Source: Methylobacterium durans (GTDB taxonomy: Bacteria; Pseudomonadota; Alphaproteobacteria; Rhizobiales; Beijerinckiaceae). From it: DNA of 64,000 bases. The first letter of the stretch is position 1. Each line of letters begins with the position of its first letter. The stretch covers positions 1,178,001-1,242,000 of the forward strand of contig NZ_CP029550.1 of assembly GCF_003173715.1 (NCBI RefSeq), in the 5' to 3' direction. This document shows positions 26,031 to 35,763 of this stretch, in pieces. The position numbers and the translations under genes were made by a program. The notes beneath the pieces were generated by a model. It worked only from the letters and a program-made list of their open reading frames with translations. It made no database searches and had not been told where the DNA came from.

Positions 26031-26323
26031 TCAGTAGCCGTAGTAGGGATCGTAGCCGTAGGCCGGAGCCGGAGCGTAGTAGCGGGGAGCCTGACTGGCG
26101 GCGATAGCGCCGCCGATGATGCCAAGCGCCGCACCTGCTGCGAGAGCACCACCTACGCCCGAGCCGCGACAGTGGCCGTAGTGGCGGTAGCCACCCCGAT
26201 GGCCATAGCCGCCGTGGTAGCCGTGCCCGCCGCGGTAGCCTGGGGGCGAGCCTCAGCGGCCGGAGCGACGAGCAGGGAGCCTGCGAACGCAGCTGCAACA
26301 GCCGACAGAGCCAACTTCTTCAT
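26031..26323 (-). pseudogene. Gly/Tyr-rich secreted protein, frameshifted
   Basis: ATG 26323 gives a good signal peptide (MKKLALSAVAAAFAGSLLVA, PAAEA). After EAR the frame degenerates, while the next frame reads GYRGGHGYHGGYGHRGGY, GGALAAGAALGIIGGAIAAS and ends YDPYYGY at 26031. One missing C in the CCCCC run (complement at 26242-26246) accounts for it; 293 bases is one short of 98 codons. The restored protein matches the short GYRGG-type secreted proteins of rhizobia and methylobacteria. Confidence 0.8.
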
Positions 26324-26407
26324 GGAGCCTCCTGTGCACGCCTATGGCCTTCGACGCCCGTGGCCGTGCATCTGCTGTGAAACTGACGGAGTTCGAAGAG
26401 AGGCGCG

Positions 26408-26710
26408 GTGCGCATCCTCACCCTTCCGGCCTCAACCTCGTCAACCGGGCCTCAGTTCGTTAAGCTCGGCCGTATCAGCCACGGAGGGAAGCTGTTGCAC
26501 TTCATCATCAGCGCGAGCACGCAGGACGGTCACATCGCCTATCAGACCCGATCTCCGGAGACCGCACTGGAGCGTGCCAGATCCTTGGAGAGCGTGCAGG
26601 CGCAGGACGTGCAGGTTAGTGATATGCATGGACGCGTCTACGATCCCGACGGCTTCGACCGCTGCTTCGTTCGCTCGGAGGCGACCACCACGGTGGGTGA
26701 AGCTGCGTAG
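26408..26710 (+). CDS. hypothetical protein, 100 aa
   Basis: GTG 26408. Contains strands (GKLLHFIISASTQDGHIAYQ) and a helix (PETALERARSLESVQAQDVQ) then DMHGRVYDPDGFDRCFV, a layout like small alpha/beta tag domains. No signal peptide. Unrecognised. Confidence 0.45.
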   Translation: MRILTLPASTSSTGPQFVKLGRISHGGKLLHFIISASTQDGHIAYQTRSPETALERARSLESVQAQDVQVSDMHGRVYDPDGFDRCFVRSEATTTVGEAA

Positions 26711-26734
26711 GCGGCAAGGAACTGGGCCTGCGGG

Positions 26735-26953
26735 TCAGCCCGGAGAGCCGTGGCCGAGCCTCAAGAGCGTTGCGATGCCATCGGCGGCCCAGGATTTCGT
26801 GACAGGTGCGGAGTCAGAGTCGAAGGCTACGGCAGCGATGTGCATGCCGAGCACGGGCGCGAAAACCAGCAGCATCATGATGACGATGGCGGCAGCGCTG
26901 TGGTCGCGTCGCGCAGGCGCTGCCGCGCGTGAAAATTTGTTTCGAAGGGTCAT
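26735..26953 (-). CDS. small membrane protein, 72 aa
   Basis: ATG 26953. Basic N-terminus (MTLRNKFSRAAAPARRDH) followed by one hydrophobic segment (AAAIVIMMLLVFAPVLGMHI) and a short polar tail; either a signal anchor or an uncleaved exported peptide. Convergent with the preceding gene, 24 bases apart. Unrecognised. Confidence 0.45.
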   Translation of the reverse strand: MTLRNKFSRAAAPARRDHSAAAIVIMMLLVFAPVLGMHIAAVAFDSDSAPVTKSWAADGIATLLRLGHGSPG

Positions 26954-27256
26954 GGCTCACCTAATCTGACCAGCCGCCAAGGCCGGTCGCGGGCGAGCCG
27001 GATCAAACAATCAGGCGCGGCTCACGCGGTCAGCCAGTGGCGGCAGGGTCGATCGACTACTGTCGTCGGGCATGGGGTGCGGGGTTCCTATGGGGACGCA
27101 GGGTCGCGCCGGGGCACGACCGAGCGGAAGGCTGGATGATGGGGTGTAAGGCCATCTTCGTGAAGGCTCAACGCCGCGCGACGCAGATTGGATGCACCGG
27201 CAAGAAGATGGTCCACAGTGCGCTGCGACGAACGTCGCCGAGTAGAGACACCAGCT
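26954..27256. other. non-coding gap
   Basis: About 300 bases with no believable gene, terminator or promoter on either strand. Confidence 0.35.
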
Positions 27257-27553
27257 TCAGCAACTGAACTTTACGGCAGCGCGGCCAGCGACTCGGGACG
27301 GATGGTTCACAGCTCTTCGCCTCGAATGCGCGCCGAGACGGCTCAGCGGGCCGGTCATCAGCCGCCGGATCAACGGGTCGAACGTTTCCGGTAGCGGCTC
27401 GCCTTCTGGCACCGGCAGCGCATCACGCAGACCGGAAGAGATACCTCTGATGACACATCCGAGAGCTTGGCGGTCGAGATCAACGACCGGACGCTCGGCT
27501 GCGGCCGTCGTCGAACAAGCCGCTGCGCCTGAAGCAGTGTGAAGAGCATACAT
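27257..27553 (-). CDS. NepR-like anti-sigma factor
   Basis: 98 aa from ATG 27553. The segment LRDALPVPEGEPLPETFDPL followed by IRRL aligns without gaps to the NepR core (LRAMYDEVVNEPIPDRFLEL LNRL type: first helix, EPxP turn, second helix). NepR sequesters the EcfG sigma factor until the PhyR regulator binds it. The C-terminal 35 residues are extra and basic. A NepR-EcfG fusion lies 7 kb away, but no PhyR is visible in this window. Confidence 0.5.
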   Translation of the reverse strand: MYALHTASGAAACSTTAAAERPVVDLDRQALGCVIRGISSGLRDALPVPEGEPLPETFDPLIRRLMTGPLSRLGAHSRRRAVNHPSRVAGRAAVKFSC

Positions 27554-27884
27554 TACGCGCTCCTTGGGTTGCCCAAACCGGGGGCAACTGAGCGGCGTCA
27601 CATGGAGAGAATGTGGCCAAGGAGCGAGCGGACCCGCCGTAATCGGCGGCGGTCTCGATTTAAGGACAGTTTGCCAGAAAAGGTACGAAGCGCCGTTCGA
27701 GCAGCGATACAGATCGTTCCTACAGCCACCAGTGTGGTTCTGACGCTGCGCGGCTGAAGGCGGGAACGCAGATCCTGTCCTGGTTCGGCACCATGTCCAT
27801 TCACATCAAACAGTCGTGAATGCTGCGGGATACTGGCCGGAAGCGGGAGCGTTGATCCTGGGGGCGGCTACAGGATCAGCCACC
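27554..27884. other. divergent intergenic region
   Basis: 330 bases between the NepR-like gene and the gene at 27885, holding both promoters. No consensus EcfG site seen here; a GCCGCCGATTACGGCGG-like inverted repeat lies near 27640. Confidence 0.35.
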
Positions 27885-28424
27885 ATGACGGACTTCTACC
27901 ACATCCTGAATTGGACGCTGAAGCGCGGTTCACACACCTTCCCTGGACCAGAGGGCGGCACCTGCATCAACGAGGCCGCCATCGTGGCGTGCGGCTTCCC
28001 TTACCGACCGGTGCGCGCACCCACCGACATGCCGCTGTGCTTCTCGCGCCCGATCTGCCGATTGGCGCTGCATCTGAACGATGAGGCTGGCGACGTCGAG
28101 CGGCAGCGCCTCATTCCGTTCGTCACCCGGCTTGCCTGCGCGGACACACCCGAGATCGAGCGGGAGCGAGCCGCCTACATCCGGGCACGCATCGACTTGG
28201 ATGGCCGGTACATGCCGCATGTGTCGATGGATGAGGGTATTCGTGTTCTCGAAGGGGCTCTGGCCATCGGGCGGCAGGCGGACCCGCTCGCTCCTGATGT
28301 TGCCGCTGACCGGCTCAATGCTGCACGAGCGGACACAGCACCGGAAGCGAGCAAGCAAGCTTCCATCTCGCAGATGCTCAAGGTGTGGCTCGGCGTGTTC
28401 GAGAAGGAGCCGGGCACGGTCTGA
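27885..28424 (+). CDS. conserved hypothetical protein, 179 aa
   Basis: ATG 27885 (MTDFYHILNWTLKRGSHTFP); an in-frame start 23 codons earlier adds unlikely sequence. The core GGTCINEAAIVACGFPYRPV, CFSRPICRLALHLND and LIPFVTRLACADTPEIERER is very regular and I believe shared with an uncharacterised family found in actinobacteria and proteobacteria. Four cysteines, no signal peptide, last 50 residues variable. Reaction unknown. Confidence 0.65.
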   Translation: MTDFYHILNWTLKRGSHTFPGPEGGTCINEAAIVACGFPYRPVRAPTDMPLCFSRPICRLALHLNDEAGDVERQRLIPFVTRLACADTPEIERERAAYIRARIDLDGRYMPHVSMDEGIRVLEGALAIGRQADPLAPDVAADRLNAARADTAPEASKQASISQMLKVWLGVFEKEPGTV

Positions 28425-29053
28425 GATCAAGGTCGTCCCGTGCCACCGTGTTGGGCCAACACGGTGGCCGGCACACTCTCGTCTGTCAGTGGGGCAGCGC
28501 AGGCATGCCCAGGAAAGAGCACGCGAAGAGCCAGCTAACACGAACGATCGTGGTGTGCATGGCCGCCAGCCCTCCCGGTGAGATGCCGTCATACAGGAAC
28601 GAACATTACCGGAACATTGCTGACGAGTGACGCTGCTTCCGGACTACGGGTTGTGGTCCGTTTCCCCTCGCAGGAACCGAGTGGCATCGAGGCGGGTACA
28701 ACCAGCACCTGCGCTGGGCACCTCCGTCAGCCGCGTCAGCAACGGGATCTGGGTTCGGGCCATACAAGGCAGGGTTCGGCGGGCGCAGGTCTGGATGGAC
28801 ATGGGCGGTGAAGCTCTGCAAGCTGACAAGAGGAGGCCCCGGCGCTGAACGGCACTGGGGCCTCTCTACGTCGGTCGTGGGCTGCGGCTCCAGCCGCCTC
28901 GCACCTGGCAAAGTAGGGGCCTGCCTCGTGCATCAGGCTCTCGAACATCAGCCGCAGGCTGCACAGTCGCGATGTGCTTAGAGGCAGTGCCTTAGGGTTC
29001 ACTGCTCCGCCCGGTCGGAGCAGCATCAGCGAAAATGTTTCTCGGCGTGTTAG
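28425..29053. other. non-coding gap
   Basis: About 630 bases. Short frames exist on both strands (one on minus reading MFESLMHEAGPYFARCEAAG near 28950) but none has a convincing start and length. Could hold decayed genes. Confidence 0.35.
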
Positions 29054-29294
29054 TCATACCTGCCGCGCTGGGAAGGGGATGACTTGCGACCGATGCTCTA
29101 TGGCCTGTGCTTGGTCGCTAACGGCTCGCTTCAGCGCCGCCTGGCTAAACGGCTTGCTCAATCGAGGCAGTCCGGAGCCCGTGCCCTCCGGAAGGTCTGT
29201 GTAGCCGGACGCTAGGATAATCGGCAGATCAGGCCAATCAGTCCGGAGCGCAGCCGCAAGCTGCACACCGGTCATTTCCGGCATCGCATGATCG

Positions 29295-30675
29295 GGTAGC
29301 GTCCGCGGACGAGGTGTAATTTCTGGGGCCGCTTCGGCGGAGATTGGGGTGGTCATCGGGGCCGGCGGCTAAGGTGGAGTTTGCGGACTTCAACCTGAGC
29401 CGGGAGCACCCGATGACCGACGACAGAGTGGCACTGATCGAGGCGCTGCAGAAGGCTGACGACGGCAACTTCCTGCGCTCGTTGGCCGAGACGGTCCTGC
29501 AGATCCTGATGGAGGCCGACGTGGAGGGCCTGATCGGCGCCGGTCGCTACGAGCGCACAGGCGAACGCAGCACCTACCGCAACGGCTATCGCGAACGCAG
29601 CCTCGACACACGGCTCGGCTCACTCAACCTGAAGATCCCCAAGCTGCGGACCGGCAGCTACTTCCCCGGCTTCCTGGAGCCGCGCCGCACGGTCGAGAAG
29701 GCGCTGGTCGCCGTGATCCAGGAGGCGTGGATCGCCGGCGTCTCGACTCGGCGCGTCGACGACCTCGTGCAGGCCATGGGCCTGTCGGGCATCTCCAAGT
29801 CCTCGGTGTCGAAGCTGTGCAAGGAGATCGACGAGCGCGTGAACGCCTTCCTGACGCGTCCGCTCTCGGGTGCGTGGCCCTATCTCTGGCTCGATGCCAC
29901 CTACCTGAAGGTGCGCGAGGGCGGTCGCATCGTCTCTGTCGCTGCCATAGTCGCCGTCGCGGTGGACACAGAGGGGCGGCGCGAGATCGTCGGCCTGCAC
30001 ATCGGTCCGTCCGAGGCCGAGGTGTTCTGGACAGACTTTCTGCGGAGCTTGGTCAAGCGCGGGCTCTCGGGCGTGCAGCTCGTCATCTCGGATGCCCACG
30101 AGGGGCTCAAGGCGGCCATCCGCCGGATGCTGAAGGCGACCTGGCAACGCTGCCGCGTTCATTGGACCCGGAACGCGCTGGCTTACGTGCCGCGCACCCA
30201 GCAGACCATGGTGGCTGCCGGCCTGCGCCACGCCTTCCAGCAGCCCGATCAGGACGCCGCCCGGGCCGCCCTTCAGCACCTGGGCGAGCAACTGCACAAC
30301 CGCTGGCCGAAGCTGAAGGTCTTCATCGAGGCCACGTGCGAGGACGTGCTGGCCTACCTGACTTTCCCGCTCCAGCATCGGGCCAAGCTTCACAGCACGA
30401 ACCCGCTGGAACGCCTCAACAAGGAGATCAAGCGGCGCGCCGATGTGGTCGGCATCTTCCCCAACACGGACTCGATCCAACGCCTGATCGGTGCGGTGCT
30501 CCTGGAGGCCAACGACGAGTGGCAGCTTCAGCACCGCTATATGCAGATCGAGGGCATGGCCGGGTTTGCTCCGGCGTTGATCGAGGAGAGCGTCACGACA
30601 CTTCCACCACAGGCGGCCTGACCGATGGCCACTCCAATTCCACCCCGAAAGTCCACCTCATTGACGGACGTCACC
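29295..30675 (+). mobile_element. IS256-family insertion sequence, 1381 bp
   Basis: Flanked by an 8-bp direct repeat CATGATCG (29287-29294 and 30676-30683), the usual IS256 target length. Imperfect terminal repeats GGTAGCGTCCGCGG and GGTGACGTCCGTCA (right end, complement). One transposase gene inside. Removing element plus one repeat restores the kinase reading frame exactly, so the insertion is well defined. Confidence 0.92.
29413..30621 (+). CDS. IS256-family (mutator-type) transposase
   Basis: 402 aa from ATG 29413 (MTDDRVALIEALQKADDGNF); in-frame codons upstream to 29344 belong to the IS end. DDE core: D in YLWLDATYLKVREGG, D in LVISDAHEGLKAAI, E in STNPLERLNKEIKRR, with the typical C-x-x-H stretch QRCRVHWTRN. 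Full length and apparently intact, so the element may still move. Confidence 0.94.
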   Translation: MTDDRVALIEALQKADDGNFLRSLAETVLQILMEADVEGLIGAGRYERTGERSTYRNGYRERSLDTRLGSLNLKIPKLRTGSYFPGFLEPRRTVEKALVAVIQEAWIAGVSTRRVDDLVQAMGLSGISKSSVSKLCKEIDERVNAFLTRPLSGAWPYLWLDATYLKVREGGRIVSVAAIVAVAVDTEGRREIVGLHIGPSEAEVFWTDFLRSLVKRGLSGVQLVISDAHEGLKAAIRRMLKATWQRCRVHWTRNALAYVPRTQQTMVAAGLRHAFQQPDQDAARAALQHLGEQLHNRWPKLKVFIEATCEDVLAYLTFPLQHRAKLHSTNPLERLNKEIKRRADVVGIFPNTDSIQRLIGAVLLEANDEWQLQHRYMQIEGMAGFAPALIEESVTTLPPQAA

Positions 30676-32739
30676 CATGATCGGTGATGATCAAATTAAC
30701 ATCGCGTCCATGACGTAGTGCGCTCAGGGCTTCCCGCCCTGAGGCTGCCTGAACGACCGTGTGGCCAAGGTCTTCCAGCATCTCGGCTGTGTTTGCGAGC
30801 ACCAGAGCATCATCGTCCACCACCAGAACTCGCAGCGGCTTGAACGCCGAAGCAACGGCTTCGGCCGTGGTGTCGGCCGGGCGCGCTGCGGAAGCAGCCT
30901 CCTCGGCCAACGGCAGCCAAATCTCTGCCGTTGTGCCTTTCCCCTTCTCGCTCGACAGGACCAGTCGGCCACCCGACTGCTCGGCCAGTCCGTGCACCAT
31001 CGAGAGCCCCAACCCGGTGCCCTTGCCAACACCCTTGGTCGTGAAGAATGGCTCACGTGCCCGCACCAAGGTCGCTGGGTCCATACCCTCGCCAGTGTCA
31101 TTGACCGACAGGCACACGTAATTGCCGGGTCTGAGTGCATCCGCGGCCTCAGGACCGGCATGCTCCTCCCGCGCCGTCAGGGCGATTGTGCCACCATTCG
31201 GCATCGCGTCGCGCGCATTCACCGTCAGGTTGATGAGGGCGAGTTCCAGCTGGTTGGCGTCAACGCGGACCACGGGAAGCTCAGGAGGAAAGTGCTCCTC
31301 AACGCGCACCGCTGGCCCGGCAGCTCGCTGGAGCAAATCTGTCATGCCCTCGACCAGAGAAGCGATGTCCACGGACTCTGGCTTGAGATCCTGGCGACGC
31401 GCAAAGGCAAGCATGCGCTGCGTCAGCGCCGCGCCGCGCTGAGCACCCTGCGCAGCGTTGTCCAGCAGGCGGCGTAGCCGAGGGGTGTCAGGGATTCGCT
31501 TGCGCAGCAGATCGAGGTTCCCGATCACGACAGCCAGCAGGTTGTTGAAGTCGTGCGCCACACCCCCGGTTAGCTGACCCACCGCCTCCATCTTCTGCGC
31601 CTGACGCAGTGCCTCTTCGGCACGCTTACGCGCGGTCACATCGACAAGGCCGCCGAGAACACCCGTGAATGCGCCATCGTGGTCGTACTCGGCTCGCCCG
31701 GAGACCACGACCTCTCGGATCTCGCCTGCCTTCGTGACAAACCGATACTCGGCTTGCTCCAGCGTGCCCTCCCGGATCAGCCGAGGCCAGTCCTCCTGCA
31801 TCCGCTGGCGAGCAGAAGCTTCCGTCATGAAGTTGATCAGCGGGCGGCCGATCACCTCCTTGCGGGTGTAGCCGAGGAGGTCAAGCCATGCATCGCTCAC
31901 CTGCTCGATCTGGCCGTCACTGTCGAGCGAATGAAGCGGAAGAGGCGTCCTGCTGTAGAGCCTGCGGAAGCTCTCCTCACTCTGACGAAGCGCTTCGGCC
32001 TCGCGCTCCGCCAAAACGGCAAACCGCCGGTCGAACATGGCAGCCACAGAGGCCAGGAACAGGATGACAAAGGTCGTGGTAGCAACGGCCAGGGCCAGCT
32101 TGACCTGATCGAGGCTGGCATCCGTGTGGGCTGCAGCCATTCCTGCATGAGCGTGGAACACTGAGCCCTGCATGGCTGCGTAGTGCATCCCAGCCACGGC
32201 CACGCCCATGACGAGCGCTGCGACGATCCGGGACGCTGCCCCGGGTACCGGAATGCAAGCCACAGGGCTGTGGTGGAGGCTCCGATGGCGATCAAGATCG
32301 CAACTGCGACCCAGACACTCTCGTAGCGCAGGTCGGCCGGCATGCGCATCGCGGCCATGCCGACATAGTGCATGCCCGCGATGCCCAGCCCCATGAAGAG
32401 GCCGCTCAACCCGAGCATGATTGTGCTCGCCTCGCTCCTACTCACGACAGCGAACGCGACCCCGGTGACGCCGACGGCGAGAAGAAGCGAGAGCACGGTG
32501 AGGGTTGGATCGTAGCTGACCTCCATGCCCGGCATGCTGAACGCGAGCATGGCGACGAAGTGCATCGACCAGATCCCGCCGCCCATCGCGACAGCAGCCG
32601 TTCCGAGCCACGCGTGCCGCACCCAACCTGTAGCGGCACGCACGCGGCTGGCGAGATCAAGAGCCGTGTAGGAGGCTGCCGCCGCGATCACGACCGAGAG
32701 CAGAACGAGGAAGTGGTCGTGAGATCCTTCAGCGGCCAT

Positions 32740-32973
32740 AGCTCTGCAACCTCGTGAGCAGCTGTGCTCACGTCCGAAGAGGAACGCACCTTGCAGCTTC
32801 TCCGTTGCTGAGGAGCGATAAAACGCCAAGTTGGTTTAACTTCTTGTTCCTCAACCACCTTTGAGGCGGAGTCCTCCGCATCGTGATAGCAAGAAGGTCA
32901 TATTCGAGGCGCTAATTCGGCTTACTGCGCGCAACCTGCCAAGCTCCCCAATCGCTGCGCTTGCCTGCCGGAG
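32740..32973. other. divergent intergenic region between two sensor kinases
   Basis: 234 bases separating the MHYT hybrid kinase (left) and the HWE kinase (right). AT-rich core around 32820-32860. No consensus EcfG site. Confidence 0.35.
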
Positions 32974-34209
32974 ATGATTTTGCACGACCTGCCCCCGGCC
33001 GCTCAGCCGCCGAGCGAACGTGAAGCCGAGCTTGAGGCCGAGATTGGCCGCCTGCGTCGCTCGCTCGATGAGGCTGTGCGGCGCACAGCCGACGATGTGC
33101 CTGGGGCTACCGCAGGCTATGAGCACGAAGTGGCCGATCTTCGCGCCGCTCTGGCTCTTGAGCAGGCACGCTCGGGCGAGTTGGAGCAGGCGAACGCTGA
33201 ACTCACCGCTAGTCGCGCGGCTCTCGCGGCCAGCGAAGCGCGCTATCGCCTCGCGGTGGAGAGCGCCAGCGACTACGCCATCTTCACCACCGACCTGACC
33301 GGGCGCATCACCGGCTGGAACTCAGGTGCTGAGAACCTGATGGGCTGGACCGAGAACGAGGCCGTCGGCGCTCCAGCCAACCTGATCTTTACGCCCGAGG
33401 ACGACCGGGTCGCCATCGCGGAAACCGAGATGCGCTTGGCCGTGACGGAAGGCCGTGGCGAGGACGATCGCTGGCACCTCAAGAAAGATGGCAGCCGCTT
33501 CTGGGCGAACGGCCTGATGATGCCACTACGCGATGATGAGGGTGGGCTCGTCGGCTTTCTCAAGATTCTGCGGGACCGCACGGAAGCGAAGCGCGCAGCC
33601 GAGCGTCAGGCTCTTCTGGTGCACGAACTCAACCATCGCGTGAAGAACACGCTGGCCACTGTCCAGGCATTCACCAGTCAGACTCTGCGCACAGCCGGCT
33701 CACTGGCCGAGGCACGCGAGGCGATCACGGCGCGGCTGATCGCGCTGGCTCAGGCGCACGACGTGCTGACAGCCGAGGACTGGCAGGGGGCGGACCTTGC
33801 TCAGATCGTCGCTGATGCCCTGCGGCTGCATGGCGGGGACGGCGAGCGCTGCCGCTGGCAGGGCAACGCGGTACGCGTTTCATCTCGCATCGCACTGGCG
33901 CTCGCGATGGTGCTGCACGAGCTTGCGACCAACGCGATCAAGTACGGAGCGCTCTCGAACGCGACTGGCACCGTTTCTGTGACATGGAAGATCACCGATG
34001 TGGGCGATCGGTCAGCCGAGCCGCGCCTTCGGCTTGCACTGCGTTGGGAGGAGCGGGGTGGCCCGCCTGTAACACCGCCGACGCGCAGAGGGTTCGGCAC
34101 GCGCATGATCGAGCGCGGTCTTGCCAGCGAACTCCAGGGTGAGGTCCAGATGAGCTACGAGCCGGCAGGAGTCGTCTGCCTGCTCGACATCCCGCTGGAG
34201 GTCGGCTGA
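32974..34209 (+). CDS. PAS-domain HWE-family histidine kinase
   Basis: 411 aa, soluble. Residues 15-90 form a coiled coil, 90-205 a PAS domain (YAIFTTDLTGRITGWNSGAE), then the HWE kinase: phospho-acceptor H221 in HELNHRVKNTLATVQ, N-box HELATNAIKYGAL (315-327), the defining W-E-E at 358-360 (RWEERGG) and G-box GFGTRMIERGL. HWE kinases in alphaproteobacteria commonly feed PhyR-type stress signalling; the NepR-EcfG gene 100 bases away, converging on it, fits that. No membrane segment, so input is cytoplasmic. Confidence 0.92.
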   Translation: MILHDLPPAAQPPSEREAELEAEIGRLRRSLDEAVRRTADDVPGATAGYEHEVADLRAALALEQARSGELEQANAELTASRAALAASEARYRLAVESASDYAIFTTDLTGRITGWNSGAENLMGWTENEAVGAPANLIFTPEDDRVAIAETEMRLAVTEGRGEDDRWHLKKDGSRFWANGLMMPLRDDEGGLVGFLKILRDRTEAKRAAERQALLVHELNHRVKNTLATVQAFTSQTLRTAGSLAEAREAITARLIALAQAHDVLTAEDWQGADLAQIVADALRLHGGDGERCRWQGNAVRVSSRIALALAMVLHELATNAIKYGALSNATGTVSVTWKITDVGDRSAEPRLRLALRWEERGGPPVTPPTRRGFGTRMIERGLASELQGEVQMSYEPAGVVCLLDIPLEVG

Positions 34210-34314
34210 GGAGCGTCACGACAGGTCAACGGCAAACCTCCTGCGCTGTAAGGTATGCCAAACGAGGCCAGCTCGTCCTGAAGGGAGCGGCTGTCGTGGG
34301 GCGGCACAGACGCA

Positions 34315-34994
34315 TCAGGCGGTCACCCGGCTCAACCGGCCATCTGCGAAGCCGAGCAGATCTGACAGCAGGGCGCGTCCGCGGCTGACACGGCTCTTCA
34401 CGGTGCCGACCTGACATCCGATCACCTCGGCGGCAGCCTCATAGGTCATGTCGTGCACGCTCACGAGGAGCAGAGCCTCGCGCTGGACGGCAGGCAACTT
34501 CGCCACCTTGCCCCAGACATCCTGCAACTCGATCCGATCCTCTTGGTCCGGCACCTCGATCAGCCGCTCCGCCGCAACCCAATCTGCGTCCTCCACCTCA
34601 CGCTTGTGCTTGCGGCACTCGCTGTAGAACTGGTTGCGCAAGATCGTGAACAGCCACGCGTTTAGGTTGGAGCCGGGCACGAACCTGTGCTGTTCGACCA
34701 AGCCCTGAGCAGCGCCTCCTGCACGAGATCATCGGCTCGCGCCGCGTTCCCGGTTAGGGACATAGCGTAGGTGTGCAATCGCGGAACCGCTGCCAGCAAG
34801 CCATCACGAAACGCTGCCGCGTCTGGCTCTTTCTGAGAGGCCAGCGCAGTCTCAAGCTGCCGGATGAGATCGAGAAGCCGCTGTGGCTGGTTCTCCGTCA
34901 GGAAAGTGCCATAGCAGGCCCGAAGCTGACTGCCGAGGTGGGCGCGCAGGGCTGCGGTCAGGCACACTCGCTGGTTCTGGTCGGGGTTGATCAT
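34315..34994 (-). pseudogene. NepR-EcfG fusion: stress sigma factor with N-terminal anti-sigma-like domain (frameshifted)
   Basis: ATG 34994 (AGGTG upstream). Residues 10-45 (LGSQLRACYGTFLTENQPQR then LLDLIRQLE) match the NepR fold residue for residue; sigma region 2 follows (YAMSLTGNAARADDLVQEAL LRAW). The frame breaks at about 34695-34705 and resumes in the next one: EQHRFVPGSNLNAWLFTILR, then region 4 (YEAAAEVIGCQVGTVKSRVS RGRALL). One missing base (e.g. TGGTCGAA for TGGGTCGAA) explains it; 680 bases is one short of a whole frame. A sigma factor fused to its own inhibitor type is unusual. Confidence 0.8.
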
Positions 34995-35032
34995 GGGCAC
35001 CTGTGAATGGCCAAGCTGAAGCGTGACCATTC

Positions 35033-35057
35033 AACTCACCGGCAGCGTCACCGTTCC
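35033..35057 (-). promoter_or_regulatory. near-consensus EcfG-type promoter
   Basis: On the minus strand GGAAC (35057-35053), 16-base spacer, AGTT (35036-35033), 39 bases before the sigma-factor ATG. One mismatch in the -10 half; would mean autoregulation. Confidence 0.4.
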
Positions 35058-35457
35058 TGCGGTTGCATACTGAATTCGAACCTAGTTTCGGAGAAATAGA
35101 GAGACGCTTCGGAAGATATGCTTACGCGCGATCTTCCGTCCCGGCCTCATCATCGCTCCGCTTCTGGCACGCGGGAGCGATGAGCCCCCGATATTCCGGC
35201 GAACAACTTCCTGCCGGCTTTGCACGACCTCGTACATTCACGCGGGCGCAGGCAGGAATCGTCACGCACCTGCAACAAAGGTTATGGTCAAAATACCTGC
35301 TTGGTATACCAGCCCCGGTGGCAGCGTGCGCGCATGCGGCCTCAGCACGATCTTCGGTTCCCTCTGTGCTCGTGGGAGCTTCAGCCTTTCACACGCCGAG
35401 CTGACATCCCGCACAATGAGGGTGTCTCATAGAACGCTTCAAAGACGGCCCAATTAG
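35058..35457. other. non-coding gap
   Basis: 400 bases, comparatively AT-rich at 35060-35130. No gene supported; must contain the promoter of the gene at 35458. Confidence 0.35.
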
Positions 35458-35763
35458 ATGCCGCCTTACAGGGAGACGCGCCCCGTGCCAGGAACCACTC
35501 AGGTGAACGAGAACCTTCCGCCGCAGATCCAGAAGGCACTGGCTGAGTGCATCGCTGGGGCTCAGATCTCTGAACGCAAGGCGAGCGACTACCTCAAGCT
35601 CTCGCAGGGCGAAGCGGATGACTCGGTCTACGAGGCATGCCGCTCGATGCACCGGTTCTATAGCTCCATGCACGAGTTCTTCCGCGAGGAGCAGATGGCG
35701 ATCTCTGCGCTCCTGAAGCCCGCTGGGGGAGCCCTCCCACCGTACGTGGCCACGGCTGCCTGA
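35458..35763 (+). CDS. hypothetical helical protein, 101 aa
   Basis: ATG 35458, or GTG nine codons on. PPQIQKALAECIAGAQISER, KASDYLKLSQGEADDSVYEA and MHRFYSSMHEFFREEQMAIS look like a small helical bundle; no signal peptide or motif. Unrecognised. Confidence 0.5.
   Translation: MPPYRETRPVPGTTQVNENLPPQIQKALAECIAGAQISERKASDYLKLSQGEADDSVYEACRSMHRFYSSMHEFFREEQMAISALLKPAGGALPPYVATAA

Larger units (their letters stand above)
29054..32739 (-). pseudogene. MHYT-PAS hybrid histidine kinase, split by an IS256 element and a frameshift
   Basis: ATG 32739 opens a membrane MHYT sensor (GGGIWSMHFVAMLAF, GLGIAGMHYVGMAAM), which leaves frame near 32237-32241 where one G appears missing (restored: WLAFRYPGAASRIVAALVMG). 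The rest continues in the next frame: third MHYT motif, PAS, HisKA (GQLTGGVAHDFNNLL), HATPase (FTTKGVGKGTGLGLSMVHG) and REC (VLVVDDDALV). The IS at 29295-30675 interrupts the receiver; joining the flanks and dropping one target copy restores LIITDHAMPEMTGVQ and the C-terminus KPFSQAAL to 29054. MHYT domains are proposed to sense O2, CO or NO. Confidence 0.9.

Noticed and set aside
29344..29412. Upstream extension of the IS256 transposase
   Set aside because: The extra 23 codons fall within IS terminal sequence; ATG 29413 gives the normal family N-terminus.
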